Shown: piece by piece, positions 33,501-42,062 of the stretch
Position numbering within the stretch: position 1 is the stretch's first letter
How the letters are laid out: each line of letters begins with the position of its first letter
Assembly: GCA_002786915.1 (NCBI GenBank)
Contig: PCUV01000086.1
Coordinates: forward strand, 565-64,564
From: Comamonadaceae bacterium CG12_big_fil_rev_8_21_14_0_65_59_15
GTDB taxonomy: Bacteria; Pseudomonadota; Gammaproteobacteria; Burkholderiales; Burkholderiaceae_C
DNA: 64,000 bases
Direction: 5' to 3'
The notes under the pieces: generated by a model
Database searches by the model: none
Told to the model about the DNA's origin: nothing
Seen by the model: the letters and a program-made list of their open reading frames with translations, nothing else
Made by a program: the position numbers and the translations under genes

Positions 33501-34177
33501 GCCAGGGGCGCTGCCCCAGTTGCGAAGGCCAGGGCATCCGCACCATTGGCATGAGTTTTTTGCCCGACGTGAAAGTGCTGTGCGAAACCTGCAAGGGCGC
33601 GCGCTTCAACCCCGAAACACAAGCCGTCACCTGGCGCGGCAAAAACATCGGCGACATTTTGCAAATGGAAGTGGACGAGGCGGTGGACTTTTTTGCCGCC
33701 ATGCCCAGCATCAGCCACCCGCTGCAACTGCTCAAAGACGTGGGTCTGGGCTACCTGACGCTGGGGCAGCCGTCGCCCACCTTGAGCGGTGGCGAGGCGC
33801 AGCGCATCAAGCTGGTGACCGAGCTGTCCAAGGTGCGCGACGACATCACGCGGCGCGGCCAGAAAGCGCCGCACACGCTCTACGTGCTGGACGAGCCCAC
33901 CGTGGGCCTGCACATGGCCGATGTGGAAAAACTCATCCAGGTGCTGCACCGACTGGTCGATGGCGGCCACAGTGTGGTGGTGATCGAGCACGACCTGGAC
34001 GTGATTGCCGAGGCCGACTGGGTGCTGGATCTGGGCCCTGAAGGCGGTGACGCCGGTGGTCGCATCGTGGCGGCTGCCACCCCGGAACAAGTGGTGGCTT
34101 TGGGTACGCCCACGGGGCAAGCGTTGGCACCGGTGTTGCAGCGGTCATCGGGTGAAATTCAACCATTGCGTGGTTGA
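27551..34177 (+). CDS. uvrA: Tandem-duplicated UvrA (excinuclease ABC subunit A) carrying repeat insertions
   Basis: A 2208-residue protein made of two UvrA-like halves, so four ABC ATPase modules. Walker A motifs (GVSGSGKS) lie near residues 32, 737, 1240 and 1875; LSGGE signatures near 586, 974, 1681 and 2077. CxxC zinc modules occur in both halves ([31 protein letters not shown]). UvrA recognises DNA lesions for nucleotide excision repair. A usual UvrA has about 950 residues; double forms of roughly 1900-2000 residues occur in Burkholderiales. The excess here is explained by at least eight in-frame insertions of repetitive DNA, placed in linkers and loops outside the motifs. No stop or frameshift interrupts it. 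Lesion repair by this paralogue is inferred, not shown. Confidence 0.9.
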   Translation: MPHGIIRIRGARQHNLKNLDLDIRTGELTVVTGVSGSGKSSLVFDTLFAEGQRRYVETFSAYARQFLERMDKPAVDKVEGVPPAIAIDQTNPVRSSRSTVGTMTELNDHLKLLFARAGQLFDKDTAQPVRHDTPETIYAELLARAAALAATGTLDQVQAAADIRLAVTFAVELPASATPEEVEQWLSVSGFTKIQAERDLVDSADGTPGCSTDVVAALGSDPDLTHSASRTPKRSLKSGSDPNPAGLAPKRKVLDVVADRFKLGATERARVLEAIEVALKHGTGRLKVYVLNQPLALMNQAQAAIDSLAIGEPPTWRFSTGLHCPESNQRYTDPIASAFSFNSAVGACDTCRGFGRVIGVDYGLVIPNDKLTLRAGAIKPFQTPAWAECQADLLRHAESHGIPRDTPWVRLSPEQQHWVIHGEDGYRDGQWNKKWYGVKRFFEYLETKAYKMHIRVLLSKYRSYAECPDCAGARLKIESLLWRIGTQAQADAVLSPAQRFLPQGVAWTRAQLEALPGLCLHDLMLLPLERLRQFFDAMQATLDVSQATDADAKTLRLLFDEISTRLKYLCEVGIGYLTLDRQSRTLSGGEVQRINLTTALGTSLVNTLFVLDEPSIGLHPRDMGRIITAMQRLRDAGNTLVVVEHDPAVMLAADRMIDMGPGPGERGGQIVFDGSTAELRHADTLTGAYLGGRKTVGMGFKRLVAANTPRLILEGASDHNLKNISVEIPLNRLVVVTGVSGSGKSTLIQDTLAPALLRHFGKATDTPGAFDRLLGAEQLSDVVFVDQSPIGKTARSNPASFVGAWDAIRTLFACTPLAQQRGYTATKFSFNNGDGRCPTCGGSGFEHVEMQFLSDVYLRCPDCDGKRYRPEILEVTIERSGAEMGSDPNSGSNRSQESTRLTELGSDPVSAVPVQSVNAAWSPTTLHLNVADVLDLTVSQAADLFRHDRDVIRALQPIIDVGLDYVKLGQPVPTLSGGEAQRLKLAGFLAEAARTKAPTLPAARGSLPPEGADRPWGGPAASRSAASRQALARKGTLFMFDEPTTGLHFDDIAKLMRALRKLQDAGHSLLVIEHNLDVIRAADWLIDLGPEGGDAGGEVVAYGTPEDVLQHATSHTAQALRDYAAHMGEVHEVKDFSGADFLEAVRAESNGGRGFSNGGRIPISARKLGSDPHCFDPHCGAGKTDTSSSLEDSSLLNVELLTHIPKGLEAKNTIQIINAREHNLKGLSVNIPRGQFTVVTGVSGSGKSTLAFDILFNEGQRRYLESLNAYARSIVQPAGRPEVDAVYGIPPTVAIEQRLSRGGRKSTVGTTTEVWHFLRLLFVKLGTQHCIHDGTPVAPQTPERIAAALLRDFKGQHIGLLAPLVMNRKGVYTELAEWARPRGFTHLRVDGEFLPTTAFPRLDRFKEHTIELPVFSLDVLPDQEAQLRDALALALQHGKGVVHVLSHLDGLSEVMQAGASTAGIGRLSVFSTLRACPACSTSYAELDPRLFSYNSKHGWCPDCVGTGVKLTREQRKVFDDSVRDDEQKGREQTFAEADVEDLVDAVCPTCNGTRLNATARAVRLKLGDKLGSDPNSGSIRMPESSPITELAKPQVQGSDPNFLGLTRDAVVRAISFPTITDLARLSVSDLRAWVQRLQTSSHLSAREAGIARDLIPEILGRLQFLEQVGLGYLTLDRGAPTLSGGEAQRIRLAAQLGSNLQGVCYVLDEPTIGLHARDNQMLLGALQHLSDQGNTLVVVEHDEDTIRHAEHIIDIGPSAGKRGGRLVAQGAVADIAAAADSQTGRYLLHAMRHPLQPRREVFANTSSAAGAVKLGSDPNFAQKLSKKPKVSSKLGSDPNFTDQEPQRWLTVTGASLHNLQHVTARIPLQRLVAITGVSGSGKSTLARDVLLANVHTAVHKRSTRAGRDALDAGESIAWIGCDSVTGFEAIDRVLEVDQTPIGKTPRSCPATYIGFWDNIRKLFADTLEAKARGYAANRFSFNTGQGRCPSCEGQGIRTIGMSFLPDVKVLCETCKGARFNPETQAVTWRGKNIGDILQMEVDEAVDFFAAMPSISHPLQLLKDVGLGYLTLGQPSPTLSGGEAQRIKLVTELSKVRDDITRRGQKAPHTLYVLDEPTVGLHMADVEKLIQVLHRLVDGGHSVVVIEHDLDVIAEADWVLDLGPEGGDAGGRIVAAATPEQVVALGTPTGQALAPVLQRSSGEIQPLRG
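28202..28279. repeat. REP-like inverted-repeat pair 1 inside uvrA
   Basis: TTGGGGTCGGATCCCGATTT on the left pairs with AAATCGGGCTCTGACCCCAA on the right, separated by about 35 bases. The 78-base unit is in frame and encodes GSDPDL...LKSGSDPN at about residues 218-243. Confidence 0.9.
28419..28480 (+). repeat. Interspersed repeat copy inside uvrA (first half)
   Basis: TTAAATCAGCCTCTAGCCCT followed by TATGAATCAAGCGCAAGCAG and CCATTGATTC is one of the best matches to the interspersed repeat in the window. It is translated as [20 protein letters not shown] at about residues 291-310. Confidence 0.88.
30200..30277. repeat. REP-like inverted-repeat pair 2 inside uvrA
   Basis: ATGGGGTCAGATCCCAATTC on the left and GAATTGGGCTCTGACCCCGT on the right, again a 78-base unit. 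Encodes MGSDPNSGS...TELGSDPV at about residues 884-909, in the loop after a zinc module. Confidence 0.9.
30536..30625. repeat. GC-rich repeat inside uvrA
   Basis: GAAAGCCCCCACGCTCCCCG, CGTGGTTCGCTGCCCCCCGA and GGGGGCTGACCGGCCTTGGG form a GC-rich block of a type I recall as dispersed in Comamonadaceae genomes. It inserts about 30 residues ([20 protein letters not shown]) between an ABC signature and the Walker B of the same module, a position that is normally a short loop. Confidence 0.7.
31019..31070. repeat. REP-like near-perfect 24-bp hairpin 3 inside uvrA
   Basis: Arms 31019-31042 (AATGGGGGTCGGATCCCGAT...) and 31047-31070 (...ATTGGGATCCGACCCCCATT) differ at one position and leave a 4-base loop. 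Extra flanking copies of AGCAATGGGGG at 30995-31005 and GACCCCCATTGC near 31076-31087 make it a nested structure. It lies in the linker between the two UvrA halves. Confidence 0.92.
31131..31190 (-). repeat. Interspersed repeat copy at the boundary of the UvrA halves
   Basis: On the minus strand: TTTTTGGCTTCTAGCCCTTT, TGGAATATGCGTGAGAAGCT, CTACATTTAA, which matches the interspersed repeat. In the uvrA frame it encodes [19 protein letters not shown], directly before the second UvrA half ([19 protein letters not shown] start). Confidence 0.8.
32255..32356. repeat. REP-like inverted-repeat pair 4 inside uvrA
   Basis: AAATTGGGGTCGGATCCCAA on the left and GGGCTCTGACCCCAATTTC on the right, 102 bases in all. 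Encodes [10 protein letters not shown]...QGSDPNF at about residues 1569-1602. Confidence 0.9.
32986..33070. repeat. REP-like inverted-repeat pair 5 inside uvrA
   Basis: GAAATTGGGGTCAGATCCCA(ATTTC) and GAAATTGGGCTCTGACCCCA(ATTTC) are each self-complementary (GAAATTGGG/CCCAATTTC) and together form the pair. Encodes KLGSDPNF...KLGSDPNF at about residues 1813-1840, just before the fourth ABC module. Confidence 0.92.
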
Positions 34178-34200
34178 ATTTCAACCACTAAAACGATCCA

Positions 34201-35441
34201 ATGCATGCCCGACATATCACCTCGCTGCTGACCGACGCGCTGTCTGACACCCCGGTGGTGGTGGTCAATGGTGCGCGCCAAAGCGGCAAAAGCACCCTGG
34301 TTCAAAGTCTGGTCGGGCCGCAACCCGCACCGCAGCGCTACCTCACACTGGACGACCCGACCACCCTCAACGCGGCCAAATCAGACCCGGCGGGTTTCAT
34401 CAATGGGCTACAGGGGCCAGTGACGCTGGATGAGGTGCAACGTGCCCCCGAGTTGTTTCTGCCCATCAAGGAGGCGGTGGACAGAGACCGCCAGCCGGGT
34501 CGCTTTTTGCTCACCGGCTCTGCGGACGTGATGCTGTTGCCCGGCATGGCCGATTCACTGGCGGGGCGCATGGAGGTGTTGTCGCTTTGGCCTCTGTCTT
34601 GCGCAGAGGTGGCCGACAGCTCGGCGCTGAACCGGGCAGATGCCTTGTTTTCGGGGGATTTGTCGGCGCTAAGCATTCCGCTTTGCGAGCGGTCAGAGCT
34701 TATCGGGCATCTGCTGGCGGGTGGTTTCCCCGATGCGGTGGCGCGCACCAGTGCGCTGCGGCGTACGGCCTGGTTTGATGCCTATGTGCAAGCCATTTTG
34801 CAGCGCGACGTGCGTGACTTGGCGCACATCGAACAGTTGACTGAAGTCCCCAACCTGCTGCATCTGCTGGCCACGCGCAGTGCCACGTTACTCAATTTTG
34901 CCGAGTTGTCGCGCACGGCGGGCATGGCACAAAGCACGCTCAAGCGTTACTTTGCCTTGCTGGAGATGTTGTTTTTGGTGGTGCGCATCCCACCATGGGA
35001 GCGAAACCCTGGCAAGCGGCTGGTGAAGGCGCCCAAGGTGTTTTTGCCCGACACGGGCTTGCTGTGCCACTTGATGGGGGCAAGCGCTGCGGGTCTGGGC
35101 AGCAAACCCGGTTTGCCTAGTGCTGCGGTTGAGACTTTTGTGCTGGCTGAGCTGTTGAAACATGTGGCGTTTTCCAGACAGCGTTTGTCACTGTGGCACT
35201 ACCGCACGCTGAGCAATATCGAGGTCGATTTTGTGCTGGAAAATCGCCTGGGTCAGATCACGGGCATTGAGGTCAAAGCCAGTGCAACGGTGGATGCCAA
35301 GGACTTCAAGGGCTTGAGCCATTTGAAAGAAACCGAGGGCGGATTTTTCAGCGCGGCATGGTGCTGTACGCCGGGCGCGAGGTCGTTCCTTTTGGTGCCA
35401 ATCTGTGGGCCATGCCGCTGTCAATGTGGTGGCAGGTTTGA
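34201..35441 (+). pseudogene. AAA-type DUF4143 ATPase gene with C-terminal frameshift
   Basis: The first 380 codons encode a good AAA_14/DUF4143 protein: Walker A NGARQSGKST, Walker B region GPVTLDEVQRAPELFL, LLTGSADVMLLPGMADSLAG, and nuclease-like SNIEVDFVLENRLGQITGIE with VKAS. At about 35338-35348 (GGCGGATTTTTC) the frame slips. In the next frame RIFQRGMVLYAGREVVPFGA followed by NLWAMPLSMWWQV and a stop at 35441 is the expected end. The original frame instead runs on to 35619 through non-homologous sequence and an interspersed repeat. The cause could be a real mutation or a sequencing error in the T run. Confidence 0.85.
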
Positions 35442-35559
35442 CCATGGGTGTGGTGTTGCTGGTGCATGTCAAGCGCTGCTGGGGCAATTGTTGTTGCGCA
35501 CATTTGACCTGATCATGAACCAGAATCAGATGGTTTTGCGTGCACGGCCGTTCGATTTT

Positions 35560-35608
35560 TATATAAAAGTAATAGCTGCTTACGCTTGTTTTATTTGGGA
35601 TGGAGGCC
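35560..35608 (-). repeat. Interspersed repeat copy upstream of the MBL gene
   Basis: On the plus strand: AAAAGTAATAGCTGCTTACG, CTTGTTTTATTTGGGATGGA, GGCC, the reverse complement of the interspersed repeat. Its end supplies the candidate ATG and the GGAGG of the downstream gene. Confidence 0.85.
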
Positions 35609-36565
35609 AATTTGTCTAATAATTCTCACCTGAACCTGCCCACTGGCCTGAGCGTGCTGGAGCGTGGCTGGCTCTCCAGCAACAACATTCTGATGCACGG
35701 CGAGGCGAGCACCGCGCTGGTGGACAGCGGCTACTGCACGCACGCGCCACAAACGCTGGCGCTGGTGGGCGCTGCGCTGGGCGGCAAGCCGCTGGACGTG
35801 CTGGTCAACACCCATCTGCACAGCGACCACTGCGGTGGCAACGCGGCTTTGCAGGCCGCTTACCCAGCCCTGCGCACGCTGATTCCACCCGGCCACTCGG
35901 CTTATGTGCGCGACTGGGACCCGGCGCGCCTGAGCTACACCCCCACCGGCCAGCAGTGCCCGCGCTTTGGGTTTGACGACGTGTTGCAACCCGGTACAGA
36001 GTTGACACTGGGTAGCCAGCGTTGGCAGGTGCACGCCGCGCCTGGCCACGACCCGCATTCGGTAATGCTGTTTGAGCCCGCCAGTGCCTGTCTGCTGTCG
36101 GCCGACGCGCTGTGGCAGCGCGGCTTTGGCGTGGTGTTTCCCGAGCTCGACGGTGACGATGCTTTTTTTGAGGTGGCCGCCACGCTGGACCTGATCCAGT
36201 CGCTGGTGCCGCGCGTGGTGGTGCCCGGCCACGGTGCTCCATTTACCGACGTGGCTGCCGCGTTGGACTTTGCCCGTGCCCGGCTGGACGCCTTTGTGGC
36301 CGCGCCACACAAGCATCTGACCCACGCCGCGCGCGTGCTGCTCAAGTTCAAGTTGCTTGACGCGCAACACATGACGCGCGCCGAGTTGCTGGCCTGGGCG
36401 CAGGCCACGCCGTACCTGCAGCGCTTGCTGCTGCGCCAGCAAGCGGCGGCAACCGATACGCAGCCGCCCAAGGCGCTGTTGGAGCAGGCGCTGGGCACGG
36501 TGGTAACCGACCTCGTGCGCGCCGGTGCGGCCACGCTGGCCGGTGACGTGCTGCACAACGCGTGA
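35600..36565 (+). CDS. Metallo-beta-lactamase-fold hydrolase (glyoxalase II-like)
   Basis: About 321 residues. The metal motif NTHLHSDHCGGNAAL is intact; a later His in HAAPGHDPHSVMLFEP, an Asp in LLSADALWQRGF and a His in VVVPGHGAPF complete the dinuclear zinc site. There is no signal peptide. The substrate is unknown. Start choice: ATG at 35600 has no good Shine-Dalgarno, whereas TTG at 35612 in the same frame has GGAGG five bases upstream (35602-35606), so translation may begin there. Both signals sit in or next to an interspersed repeat. Confidence 0.9.
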   Translation: MEANLSNNSHLNLPTGLSVLERGWLSSNNILMHGEASTALVDSGYCTHAPQTLALVGAALGGKPLDVLVNTHLHSDHCGGNAALQAAYPALRTLIPPGHSAYVRDWDPARLSYTPTGQQCPRFGFDDVLQPGTELTLGSQRWQVHAAPGHDPHSVMLFEPASACLLSADALWQRGFGVVFPELDGDDAFFEVAATLDLIQSLVPRVVVPGHGAPFTDVAAALDFARARLDAFVAAPHKHLTHAARVLLKFKLLDAQHMTRAELLAWAQATPYLQRLLLRQQAAATDTQPPKALLEQALGTVVTDLVRAGAATLAGDVLHNA

Positions 36566-36645
36566 GGCACGCGCAAAGCGGTGTGGCGGCTGCCCCGCTA
36601 TGATCGCCGCCGGATGAACTCAAAGCCTTGGGCTGAAAAAATAGC

Positions 36646-38034
36646 ATGCAAATTGTGATTCTGGGGGCTGGCCGCGTGGGTGAGAGCGTCGCAGAGAGTC
36701 TGGTGTCCGAGCAAAACGACATCACGATGATCGACCCCGACCCCGATCGCCTGCGCGACCTGGAAGACCGGCTGGACTTGCGCGGTGTACCGGGCAACGG
36801 CATTCAGCCCTCCGTGTTGCGCCGAGCCGGCCTGTCGGACGCTGATCTGTTCATTGCCTGTGCCTCGCTGGACGAAACCAACCTGACCGCGTGCCGGGTG
36901 GCCAAAAGCGTGTTTGGCGTGCAGACCACGATCGCACGGGTGCGTTCGGAAGAGTTTGACGAAGATTCGCCCTTGCTGGGCAAGGACGGCTTTGGCGTGG
37001 ACCACGTGATCTGCCCCGAAGAGTCGGTCATGCACTATGTGCACAAGCTCATTGAATACCCCGAGGCGCTGCAGGTGCTGGAGTTTTCGCAACAGCGCGC
37101 GCACCTGATTGCCGCGCGTGCTGCGGCCGGCAGCTTGCTGGTGCACCACACGATTGCCGAGTTCAAGCTGCTGTTTCCGCAAGCGCCGATGCGCGTGGTA
37201 GCGGTGTACCGGCAGGACGAAGAGCTGGAGATCAACTCGCACACCCGGGTGATTCCCGGGGACGAGGTCTTTGTGTTGGCCGACCGCGACAAGATCAAGG
37301 AGATTTTGAGCGCCATCCACAAGGAAGACCGGCCGGTGCGCCGCATCATGATCGCTGGCGGTGGCAAGGTGGGCTTGCGCCTGGCGCGCAGTCTAGCGGG
37401 CAACTACCAGGTGAAGCTGATCGAGCGCGACCGCAAGCGCTGCGACTATCTGGCCGGGGAATTGGGTTCTGACACGCTGGTGCTGTGCGGCGACTCGGCC
37501 GACGAAGCGTTGCTGATTGAAGAAAACGTGGGTGAGATGGACTTGTTTGTCTCGCTCACCAGCGACGACGAAGACAACATTTTGTCGGCCATGCTGGCCA
37601 AGCGACTGGGTGTGCAGCGCGTGATTGCGCTGGTGAACCGGCGGATTTACGCTGACATGATGCAGGGCAGCGCCATCGACATTGCGCTGTCACCCGCACA
37701 AACCGTCATCGGTGAACTGCTGGTGCACGTGCGCCGGGGTGCGGTGGCGGCAGTGCACAGTCTGCGCCGCGGTGCGGCAGAGGCCATTGAAGGCGTGGCA
37801 CGCGGCGATGCTCGATCCTCCAAGCTGGTGGGACAGCGCATCAAAGACATCGCGTTGCCAGAGGGTGCGCGCTTTGGTGCCATCGTGCGCGGGCACGGTG
37901 ATGCGTGTCAGGTGCTGATGCCGCATCACGATTTGCTGATCGAGACGGAGGACCACGTCATCATCTTCATCCCCAACAAACACCAGTTGCGCGCGGTGGA
38001 ACGCTTGTTCCAGGTCAGCGCCACCTTCTTTTGA
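36646..38034 (+). CDS. trkA: Potassium uptake regulator TrkA
   Basis: A 462-residue peripheral membrane protein made of two tandem RCK halves, each with an NAD-binding Rossmann motif (MQIVILGAGRVGESVAESLV at 1 and IMIAGGGKVGLRLARSLAGN at about 235). TrkA_C parts follow each half. It binds NAD(H) and ATP and gates the TrkH channel. The gap to trkH is eight bases, indicating an operon. Confidence 0.96.
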   Translation: MQIVILGAGRVGESVAESLVSEQNDITMIDPDPDRLRDLEDRLDLRGVPGNGIQPSVLRRAGLSDADLFIACASLDETNLTACRVAKSVFGVQTTIARVRSEEFDEDSPLLGKDGFGVDHVICPEESVMHYVHKLIEYPEALQVLEFSQQRAHLIAARAAAGSLLVHHTIAEFKLLFPQAPMRVVAVYRQDEELEINSHTRVIPGDEVFVLADRDKIKEILSAIHKEDRPVRRIMIAGGGKVGLRLARSLAGNYQVKLIERDRKRCDYLAGELGSDTLVLCGDSADEALLIEENVGEMDLFVSLTSDDEDNILSAMLAKRLGVQRVIALVNRRIYADMMQGSAIDIALSPAQTVIGELLVHVRRGAVAAVHSLRRGAAEAIEGVARGDARSSKLVGQRIKDIALPEGARFGAIVRGHGDACQVLMPHHDLLIETEDHVIIFIPNKHQLRAVERLFQVSATFF

Positions 38035-38042
38035 CGCGCGCC

Positions 38043-39506
38043 ATGATGGCTTTTTTTGGCCCGGTGTTGGGTGTGTTTGCGCGCATCGTCATCGCCTTTT
38101 CGGTGATGTTCCTGATGCCGCTGGCGTGGGCGTGGCAGCTCGATGCACCCGCGCTGCGCGACGTCTGGCTGCGTAGCCTGGGCTTGACCTTGGCCGTGGG
38201 CTTGCTCCTGATGTTGCTGACCAAAAACCATCAGCGCGAGCTGGCCGTGCGCGACGGTTTTTTGCTGGTCAACCTGGTCTGGCTGGTGCTGCCCGCGCTG
38301 TCCGCTGTGCCGCTGATGTTGGCTATTGATGGTTTGAGTTGGACCGACGCCTACTTTGAGATGATGAGCGGCTTTACCGCGACCGGTGCCACGGTGCTCA
38401 GCGGGCTGGACAAGTTGCCGGTGTCGGTCAACATCTGGCGCTGTTTTGTGCAGTTGATTGGCGGTTTGGGAATTGTTCTGCTGGTGGTGGCGGTGCTGCC
38501 GATGTTGGGTTTGGGAGGTGTACAGCTGTACAAGGCCGAGACCCCGGGGCCGATGAAAGACGCGCGCCTGACACCGCGCGTGGCCGAAACCGCGCGCGGC
38601 CTGTGGGTGATTTATTTTGCGTTTTCAGCGGCCTGCGTGCTGGCCTACCGATGGGCGGGGATGAGTTGGGCCGATGCCTTCATGCACATGTGCAGCACCA
38701 TGGGGCTGGGTGGGTTTTCGTCGCACGATGCGAGTTTTGGGTACTGGAATTCACCGCTGATCGAATCGGTGGCCATTGTTTTTATGACGCTGGCCGGCAT
38801 CAGCTTTGCGCGCTATTTCATTGTCTGGCGGGCACGTTCGCTGCGTTCTCTGTGGCGCGATCTGGAGGTCAGGGCTTATTTGCTGGTGCTGTTGCTGGCG
38901 GTGATGGTGGTGGCGCTGGTGCTGGCGGTCAACGGCAGTCAGGCAACCGGGTTGCAAGACCTGCGCGCTGCTGCGTTTCATGTGGTCTCGTTGGCCACCA
39001 CCACCGGATATGCGTCGCAGGACTTTACCCTGTGGCCCGTGTTTGCGCCGGTGGCCATGATGTCGCTGGGCTGTTTTGTGTCGTGTGCGGGATCCACCGG
39101 CGGTGGCATCAAGATGGTGCGCATGATCTTGCTTTTCAAACGCGCGCACCGCGAGCTGGTGCGTGCAGTGCATCCCAGTGTGGTCAATCCGGTGACCTTG
39201 GGGCGCACGGTGATCCAGCCGCAAGTGATGGCATCGGTCGTGGCGTTCATGCTGATTTATGTGGCCAGCACCATTGGGCTGACCATGCTGCTGCTGTTGT
39301 CCGGGTTGGACATCGTCAGCGCGTTTTCGGCTGTGGTCGCTACGGTCAACAACATTGGGTTGGCCATGGGGGTGGTGGGGCCGGCTGCCAACTTTGGCGT
39401 GCTGACCGACTTTCAAACCTGGGTCTGCACGGTGGCCATGTGGATGGGGCGGCTGGAGCTGCTGGCGGTGATGGTGCTGTTTGTGCCCCAGTTCTGGCGC
39501 CGGTAA
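38043..39506 (+). CDS. trkH: Potassium uptake channel TrkH
   Basis: A 487-residue integral membrane protein of the Trk/Ktr/HKT family. The four pore loops include EMMSGFTATGATVLSG, CSTMGLGGFSSHDASF, VVSLATTTGYASQDF and a late VVATVNNIGLAMGVVG, separated by many hydrophobic segments. The start at 38043 (MMAFFGPVLGVFARIVIAF) is chosen because it lies just after trkA; an upstream in-frame ATG lies inside trkA. It works with TrkA in low-affinity potassium import. Confidence 0.95.
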   Translation: MMAFFGPVLGVFARIVIAFSVMFLMPLAWAWQLDAPALRDVWLRSLGLTLAVGLLLMLLTKNHQRELAVRDGFLLVNLVWLVLPALSAVPLMLAIDGLSWTDAYFEMMSGFTATGATVLSGLDKLPVSVNIWRCFVQLIGGLGIVLLVVAVLPMLGLGGVQLYKAETPGPMKDARLTPRVAETARGLWVIYFAFSAACVLAYRWAGMSWADAFMHMCSTMGLGGFSSHDASFGYWNSPLIESVAIVFMTLAGISFARYFIVWRARSLRSLWRDLEVRAYLLVLLLAVMVVALVLAVNGSQATGLQDLRAAAFHVVSLATTTGYASQDFTLWPVFAPVAMMSLGCFVSCAGSTGGGIKMVRMILLFKRAHRELVRAVHPSVVNPVTLGRTVIQPQVMASVVAFMLIYVASTIGLTMLLLLSGLDIVSAFSAVVATVNNIGLAMGVVGPAANFGVLTDFQTWVCTVAMWMGRLELLAVMVLFVPQFWRR

Positions 39507-39662
39507 ATGGATTAAAAATCGTGCTCAAGACCTTGTCCATCTGTTGATGGCTTGGCAAGCCCTTGCTGCACCTGTCAACGGCAACGATTGATTGTGTTTG
39601 CCGGGCGTGTGGGCATTCGGACAGTGACACGCATGCTGCTTTTTCAACGCTAAACTGATCGC

Positions 39663-39917
39663 ATGAAAATCACTTTGAAGCTTTTCGCATCGTTAACCGA
39701 TTATTTGCCGGATCACGCCAAATACACCAATTGTGTGGACCTGGATGTGGCTTCTGACCTGACGATCAGCCAGCTCATTGAGCAGCAACGTTTGCCAGAA
39801 AAATGGGTGCACCTGGTGCTGGTGAACGGGCATTACGTGGCGCCAGAGCATCGCGCTGAAAAGGTGTTGCAAGAACAGGATGTGCTGGCCATCTGGCCAC
39901 CTATTGCTGGTGGTTAG
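39663..39917 (+). CDS. MoaD/ThiS-family sulfur carrier-like protein
   Basis: An 84-residue beta-grasp protein starting MKITLKLFASLTDYLP. The C-terminus ends in WPPIAGG, the diglycine that is adenylated and thiocarboxylated in MoaD and ThiS. Neither moaE nor thiG lies next to it, so the pathway (molybdopterin, thiamine, tungsten cofactor or another) cannot be told. In some anaerobic or metal-reducing Betaproteobacteria such orphan carriers sit beside aldehyde ferredoxin oxidoreductase genes; none is in this window. Confidence 0.85.
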   Translation: MKITLKLFASLTDYLPDHAKYTNCVDLDVASDLTISQLIEQQRLPEKWVHLVLVNGHYVAPEHRAEKVLQEQDVLAIWPPIAGG

Positions 39918-39922
39918 ATTAT

Positions 39923-39977
39923 TGATGAAAATTGGCTCTGGCCCTTATTGAATAAGCGCACACAGCTATCAATCATG
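39923..39977 (+). repeat. Interspersed repeat copy before a small unknown gene
   Basis: GATGAAAATTGGCTCTGGCC, CTTATTGAATAAGCGCACAC, AGCTATCAATCATG. A very good copy, forming a hairpin CTTATTGAATAAG in its centre. It ends at the start codon of the next gene. Confidence 0.88.
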
Positions 39978-40274
39978 TATCAAACTTACCCTGAAATCTT
40001 TCAGCGCGACATGGCGTGCACGCCCGCACAGTGGCTGCACTGGTTGCCACAGGCGCTAGGAGATGTATTCTGGAAGTTGCATGATGCCAGCGCCGGGGTG
40101 CGCTTGGGTGACGGCGCGCTGGGGCTCAAGTGGCAGGAGGCACCGCCGCGTGTGATCGGTCTGGTGCAGATGCCCCGATTGCTGGTGGACTTCAGGTTTG
40201 CCGGTGTGGACGATGCCACGCGCAACGCGTTCATGCAGCGCTTTGACCTGTACATGCAGCGCGGTGGCGGCTGA
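39975..40274 (+). CDS. Small conserved-looking hypothetical protein
   Basis: A 99-residue protein starting MYQTYPEIFQRDMACTPAQW. It contains WLPQALGDVFWKLHDASAGV, MPRLLVDFRFAGVDDATRNA and a C-terminal FDLYMQRGGG. I do not assign a function. The start at 39975 is chosen because the upstream part of the frame is interspersed repeat. It follows the MoaD-like gene and converges with crcB. Confidence 0.75.
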   Translation: MYQTYPEIFQRDMACTPAQWLHWLPQALGDVFWKLHDASAGVRLGDGALGLKWQEAPPRVIGLVQMPRLLVDFRFAGVDDATRNAFMQRFDLYMQRGGG

Positions 40275-40304
40275 CACCGCCGTATCGGATGCTGGCGTGG
40301 CGTC

Positions 40305-40700
40305 TTACGTTGTGGTTTGCGTCGTCAGCGTCAGAAACAGCGATGCGGTTTTGATGCCCGCCAGTGTCAACAGCAGCGACCCAAACAGGTGCAAAGCGGC
40401 GGTGCCAAAACCCAGCAAATAGCGTTGTTGCCCGAGCATGCCCACGACTTCAGCAGAAAAGCTCGAAAAAGTGGTCAATGCGCCCAAAAAACCGGTGATG
40501 ATGGCCAATCGCCAAGCTGGTTCTAGGTGCGGTAACGCCTGGAATACGGCCACCGCAATGCCGATCAGGTAGCCGCCGATCCAGTTGGCCGCCAAGGTAC
40601 CCACAGGCAAAAGCGCGCCCGGGTTGAGCCACAGACCCAGACCCCAGCGCGCCAATGCTCCCACGCAGGCGCCAATGCAAATGGCAAGGACAGACAGCAT
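40305..40700 (-). CDS. crcB: Fluoride ion channel CrcB/FluC
   Basis: A 131-residue membrane protein with four hydrophobic helices that exports fluoride as a dual-topology dimer. Signatures are [18 protein letters not shown] at the N-terminus, [17 protein letters not shown], the central [16 protein letters not shown] with the phenylalanine box, and a final hydrophobic helix. No fluoride riboswitch was recognised in the short upstream region. It lies 12 bases downstream of comEA on the same strand. Confidence 0.95.
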   Translation of the reverse strand: MLSVLAICIGACVGALARWGLGLWLNPGALLPVGTLAANWIGGYLIGIAVAVFQALPHLEPAWRLAIITGFLGALTTFSSFSAEVVGMLGQQRYLLGFGTAALHLFGSLLLTLAGIKTASLFLTLTTQTTT

Positions 40701-40712
40701 CTGCTGGCCCGT

Positions 40713-41024
40713 TCAGAGGGCCTTACGTACCGGCGCAGATGGCGCTGGCTTGGCGGCTTTGAACAGCGCACCGTTGACCGTCACGCCCTGCTCAGAAAAT
40801 TGGGTTGCCTTCTTGTCGCCAATGCCTTTGACGCGAGACACAAAATCAGCCCAGTCCTTGAACTTGCCTTTTTTGCGTTCTTCCATGATTTTGCTGGACG
40901 TGCCAGGGCCGATGCCCTTGATGCTGTCAAGCTCGGCTTCGGTGGCCTGGTTGATGTCCAGCGCCGCGGCAAGGCACAGGGTAGTGGCCAGTGTGGTCAG
41001 CAGGGCGATGATGGTTTTCAGCAT
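40713..41024 (-). CDS. comEA: ComEA-like helix-hairpin-helix DNA-binding protein
   Basis: A 103-residue exported protein. The signal-peptide-like start MLKTIIALLTTLATTLCLAA is followed by a helix-hairpin-helix pair: LDINQATEAELDSIKGIGPG and FVSRVKGIGDKKATQF. ComEA-type proteins bind incoming DNA in the periplasm during natural transformation, and the type IV pilus chemosensory cluster in this window is compatible with that. Short HHH proteins of this kind may have other roles. Confidence 0.85.
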   Translation of the reverse strand: MLKTIIALLTTLATTLCLAAALDINQATEAELDSIKGIGPGTSSKIMEERKKGKFKDWADFVSRVKGIGDKKATQFSEQGVTVNGALFKAAKPAPSAPVRKAL

Positions 41025-41045
41025 GAGGGCACTCCTTAAGACGAA

Positions 41046-42062
41046 TTATGGTTGGGCAAGCCAATGAACGTACTTTGCCACACCGCTTTGTACATCGTCA
41101 AAAGTGTGGTCGCAACCGGTGGCGCGCAGCGCGCTCAGATCGGCCTGCGTGTAGCACTGGTATTTACCGCGCAGCGCATCCGGAAAGGCAATGTAGTCGA
41201 TGAGCTTGGCAGCCGCTAGCTCTGGCAAGGACAGCGACGCCTGGCCATTGATCTGCCGCAGCGTGTTGACCACGGCCACCGCAATGTCGTTGAACGGCTG
41301 CGCTCGCCCGGTACCCAGGTTGAAGATGCCTGAAATACCCGGGTGGTCAAAAAACCAAAGGTTCACCGCCACGACGTCATCCACAAAAACAAAGTCGCGC
41401 ATTTGCGCACCGGCACCGTAGCCACCGTAGTCACCAAACAGCTTGACCTTGCCCTCGGCCTTGAACTGGTTGAACTGGTGAAACGCCACGCTGGCCATGC
41501 GACCCTTGTGCTGTTCACGCGGGCCATACACATTGAAGTATCTGAAACCCACCACCTGCATGGTTTTGCCGGAGAACGCGCGCTGGAATTCGTTGCCACA
41601 TTCACGGCGCATGCGCTGGTCGAATAACAGTTTGGAATAACCATACACGTTCAGTGGCAGCTCAAAGGCAGGTTCTTCGCGGAAGGTATCGGAACCACCG
41701 TAGGTGGCGGCGCTGGACGCATACAGCAGCCGCGCGCCGCGCTTCTGGCATGCCTGATACAACTGCACCGAAGTGGCAAAGTTGTTTTGCATCATGTACT
41801 TGCCGTTCATTTCCATGGTGTCGCTGCACGCACCTTCATGGAAGATGGCCTCCACTTGCCCATATGCGCCACTGGCGAAAGCGTCGTAAAAATCGTCGGC
41901 ATCCACATAGTCTGCAATCTGCAAATCTGCCAGATTACAAAACTTGTCGCCTTGCGTCAGGTCGTCCACTGCAATGATGTCGGTCAAGCCCCGCGCGTTG
42001 AGCCCCTTGACGATGTTGCTGCCAATAAAACCGGCCGCGCCGGTGACTACGATACGGGTCAT
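41046..42062 (-). CDS. hldD: ADP-L-glycero-D-manno-heptose 6-epimerase
   Basis: A 338-residue short-chain dehydrogenase-fold epimerase that makes the heptose precursor of the LPS inner core. NADP-binding start [34 protein letters not shown], and the catalytic [10 protein letters not shown] region are visible. It overlaps hldA upstream by four bases and is the last of the LPS genes in the minus-strand block. Confidence 0.95.
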   Translation of the reverse strand: MTRIVVTGAAGFIGSNIVKGLNARGLTDIIAVDDLTQGDKFCNLADLQIADYVDADDFYDAFASGAYGQVEAIFHEGACSDTMEMNGKYMMQNNFATSVQLYQACQKRGARLLYASSAATYGGSDTFREEPAFELPLNVYGYSKLLFDQRMRRECGNEFQRAFSGKTMQVVGFRYFNVYGPREQHKGRMASVAFHQFNQFKAEGKVKLFGDYGGYGAGAQMRDFVFVDDVVAVNLWFFDHPGISGIFNLGTGRAQPFNDIAVAVVNTLRQINGQASLSLPELAAAKLIDYIAFPDALRGKYQCYTQADLSALRATGCDHTFDDVQSGVAKYVHWLAQP

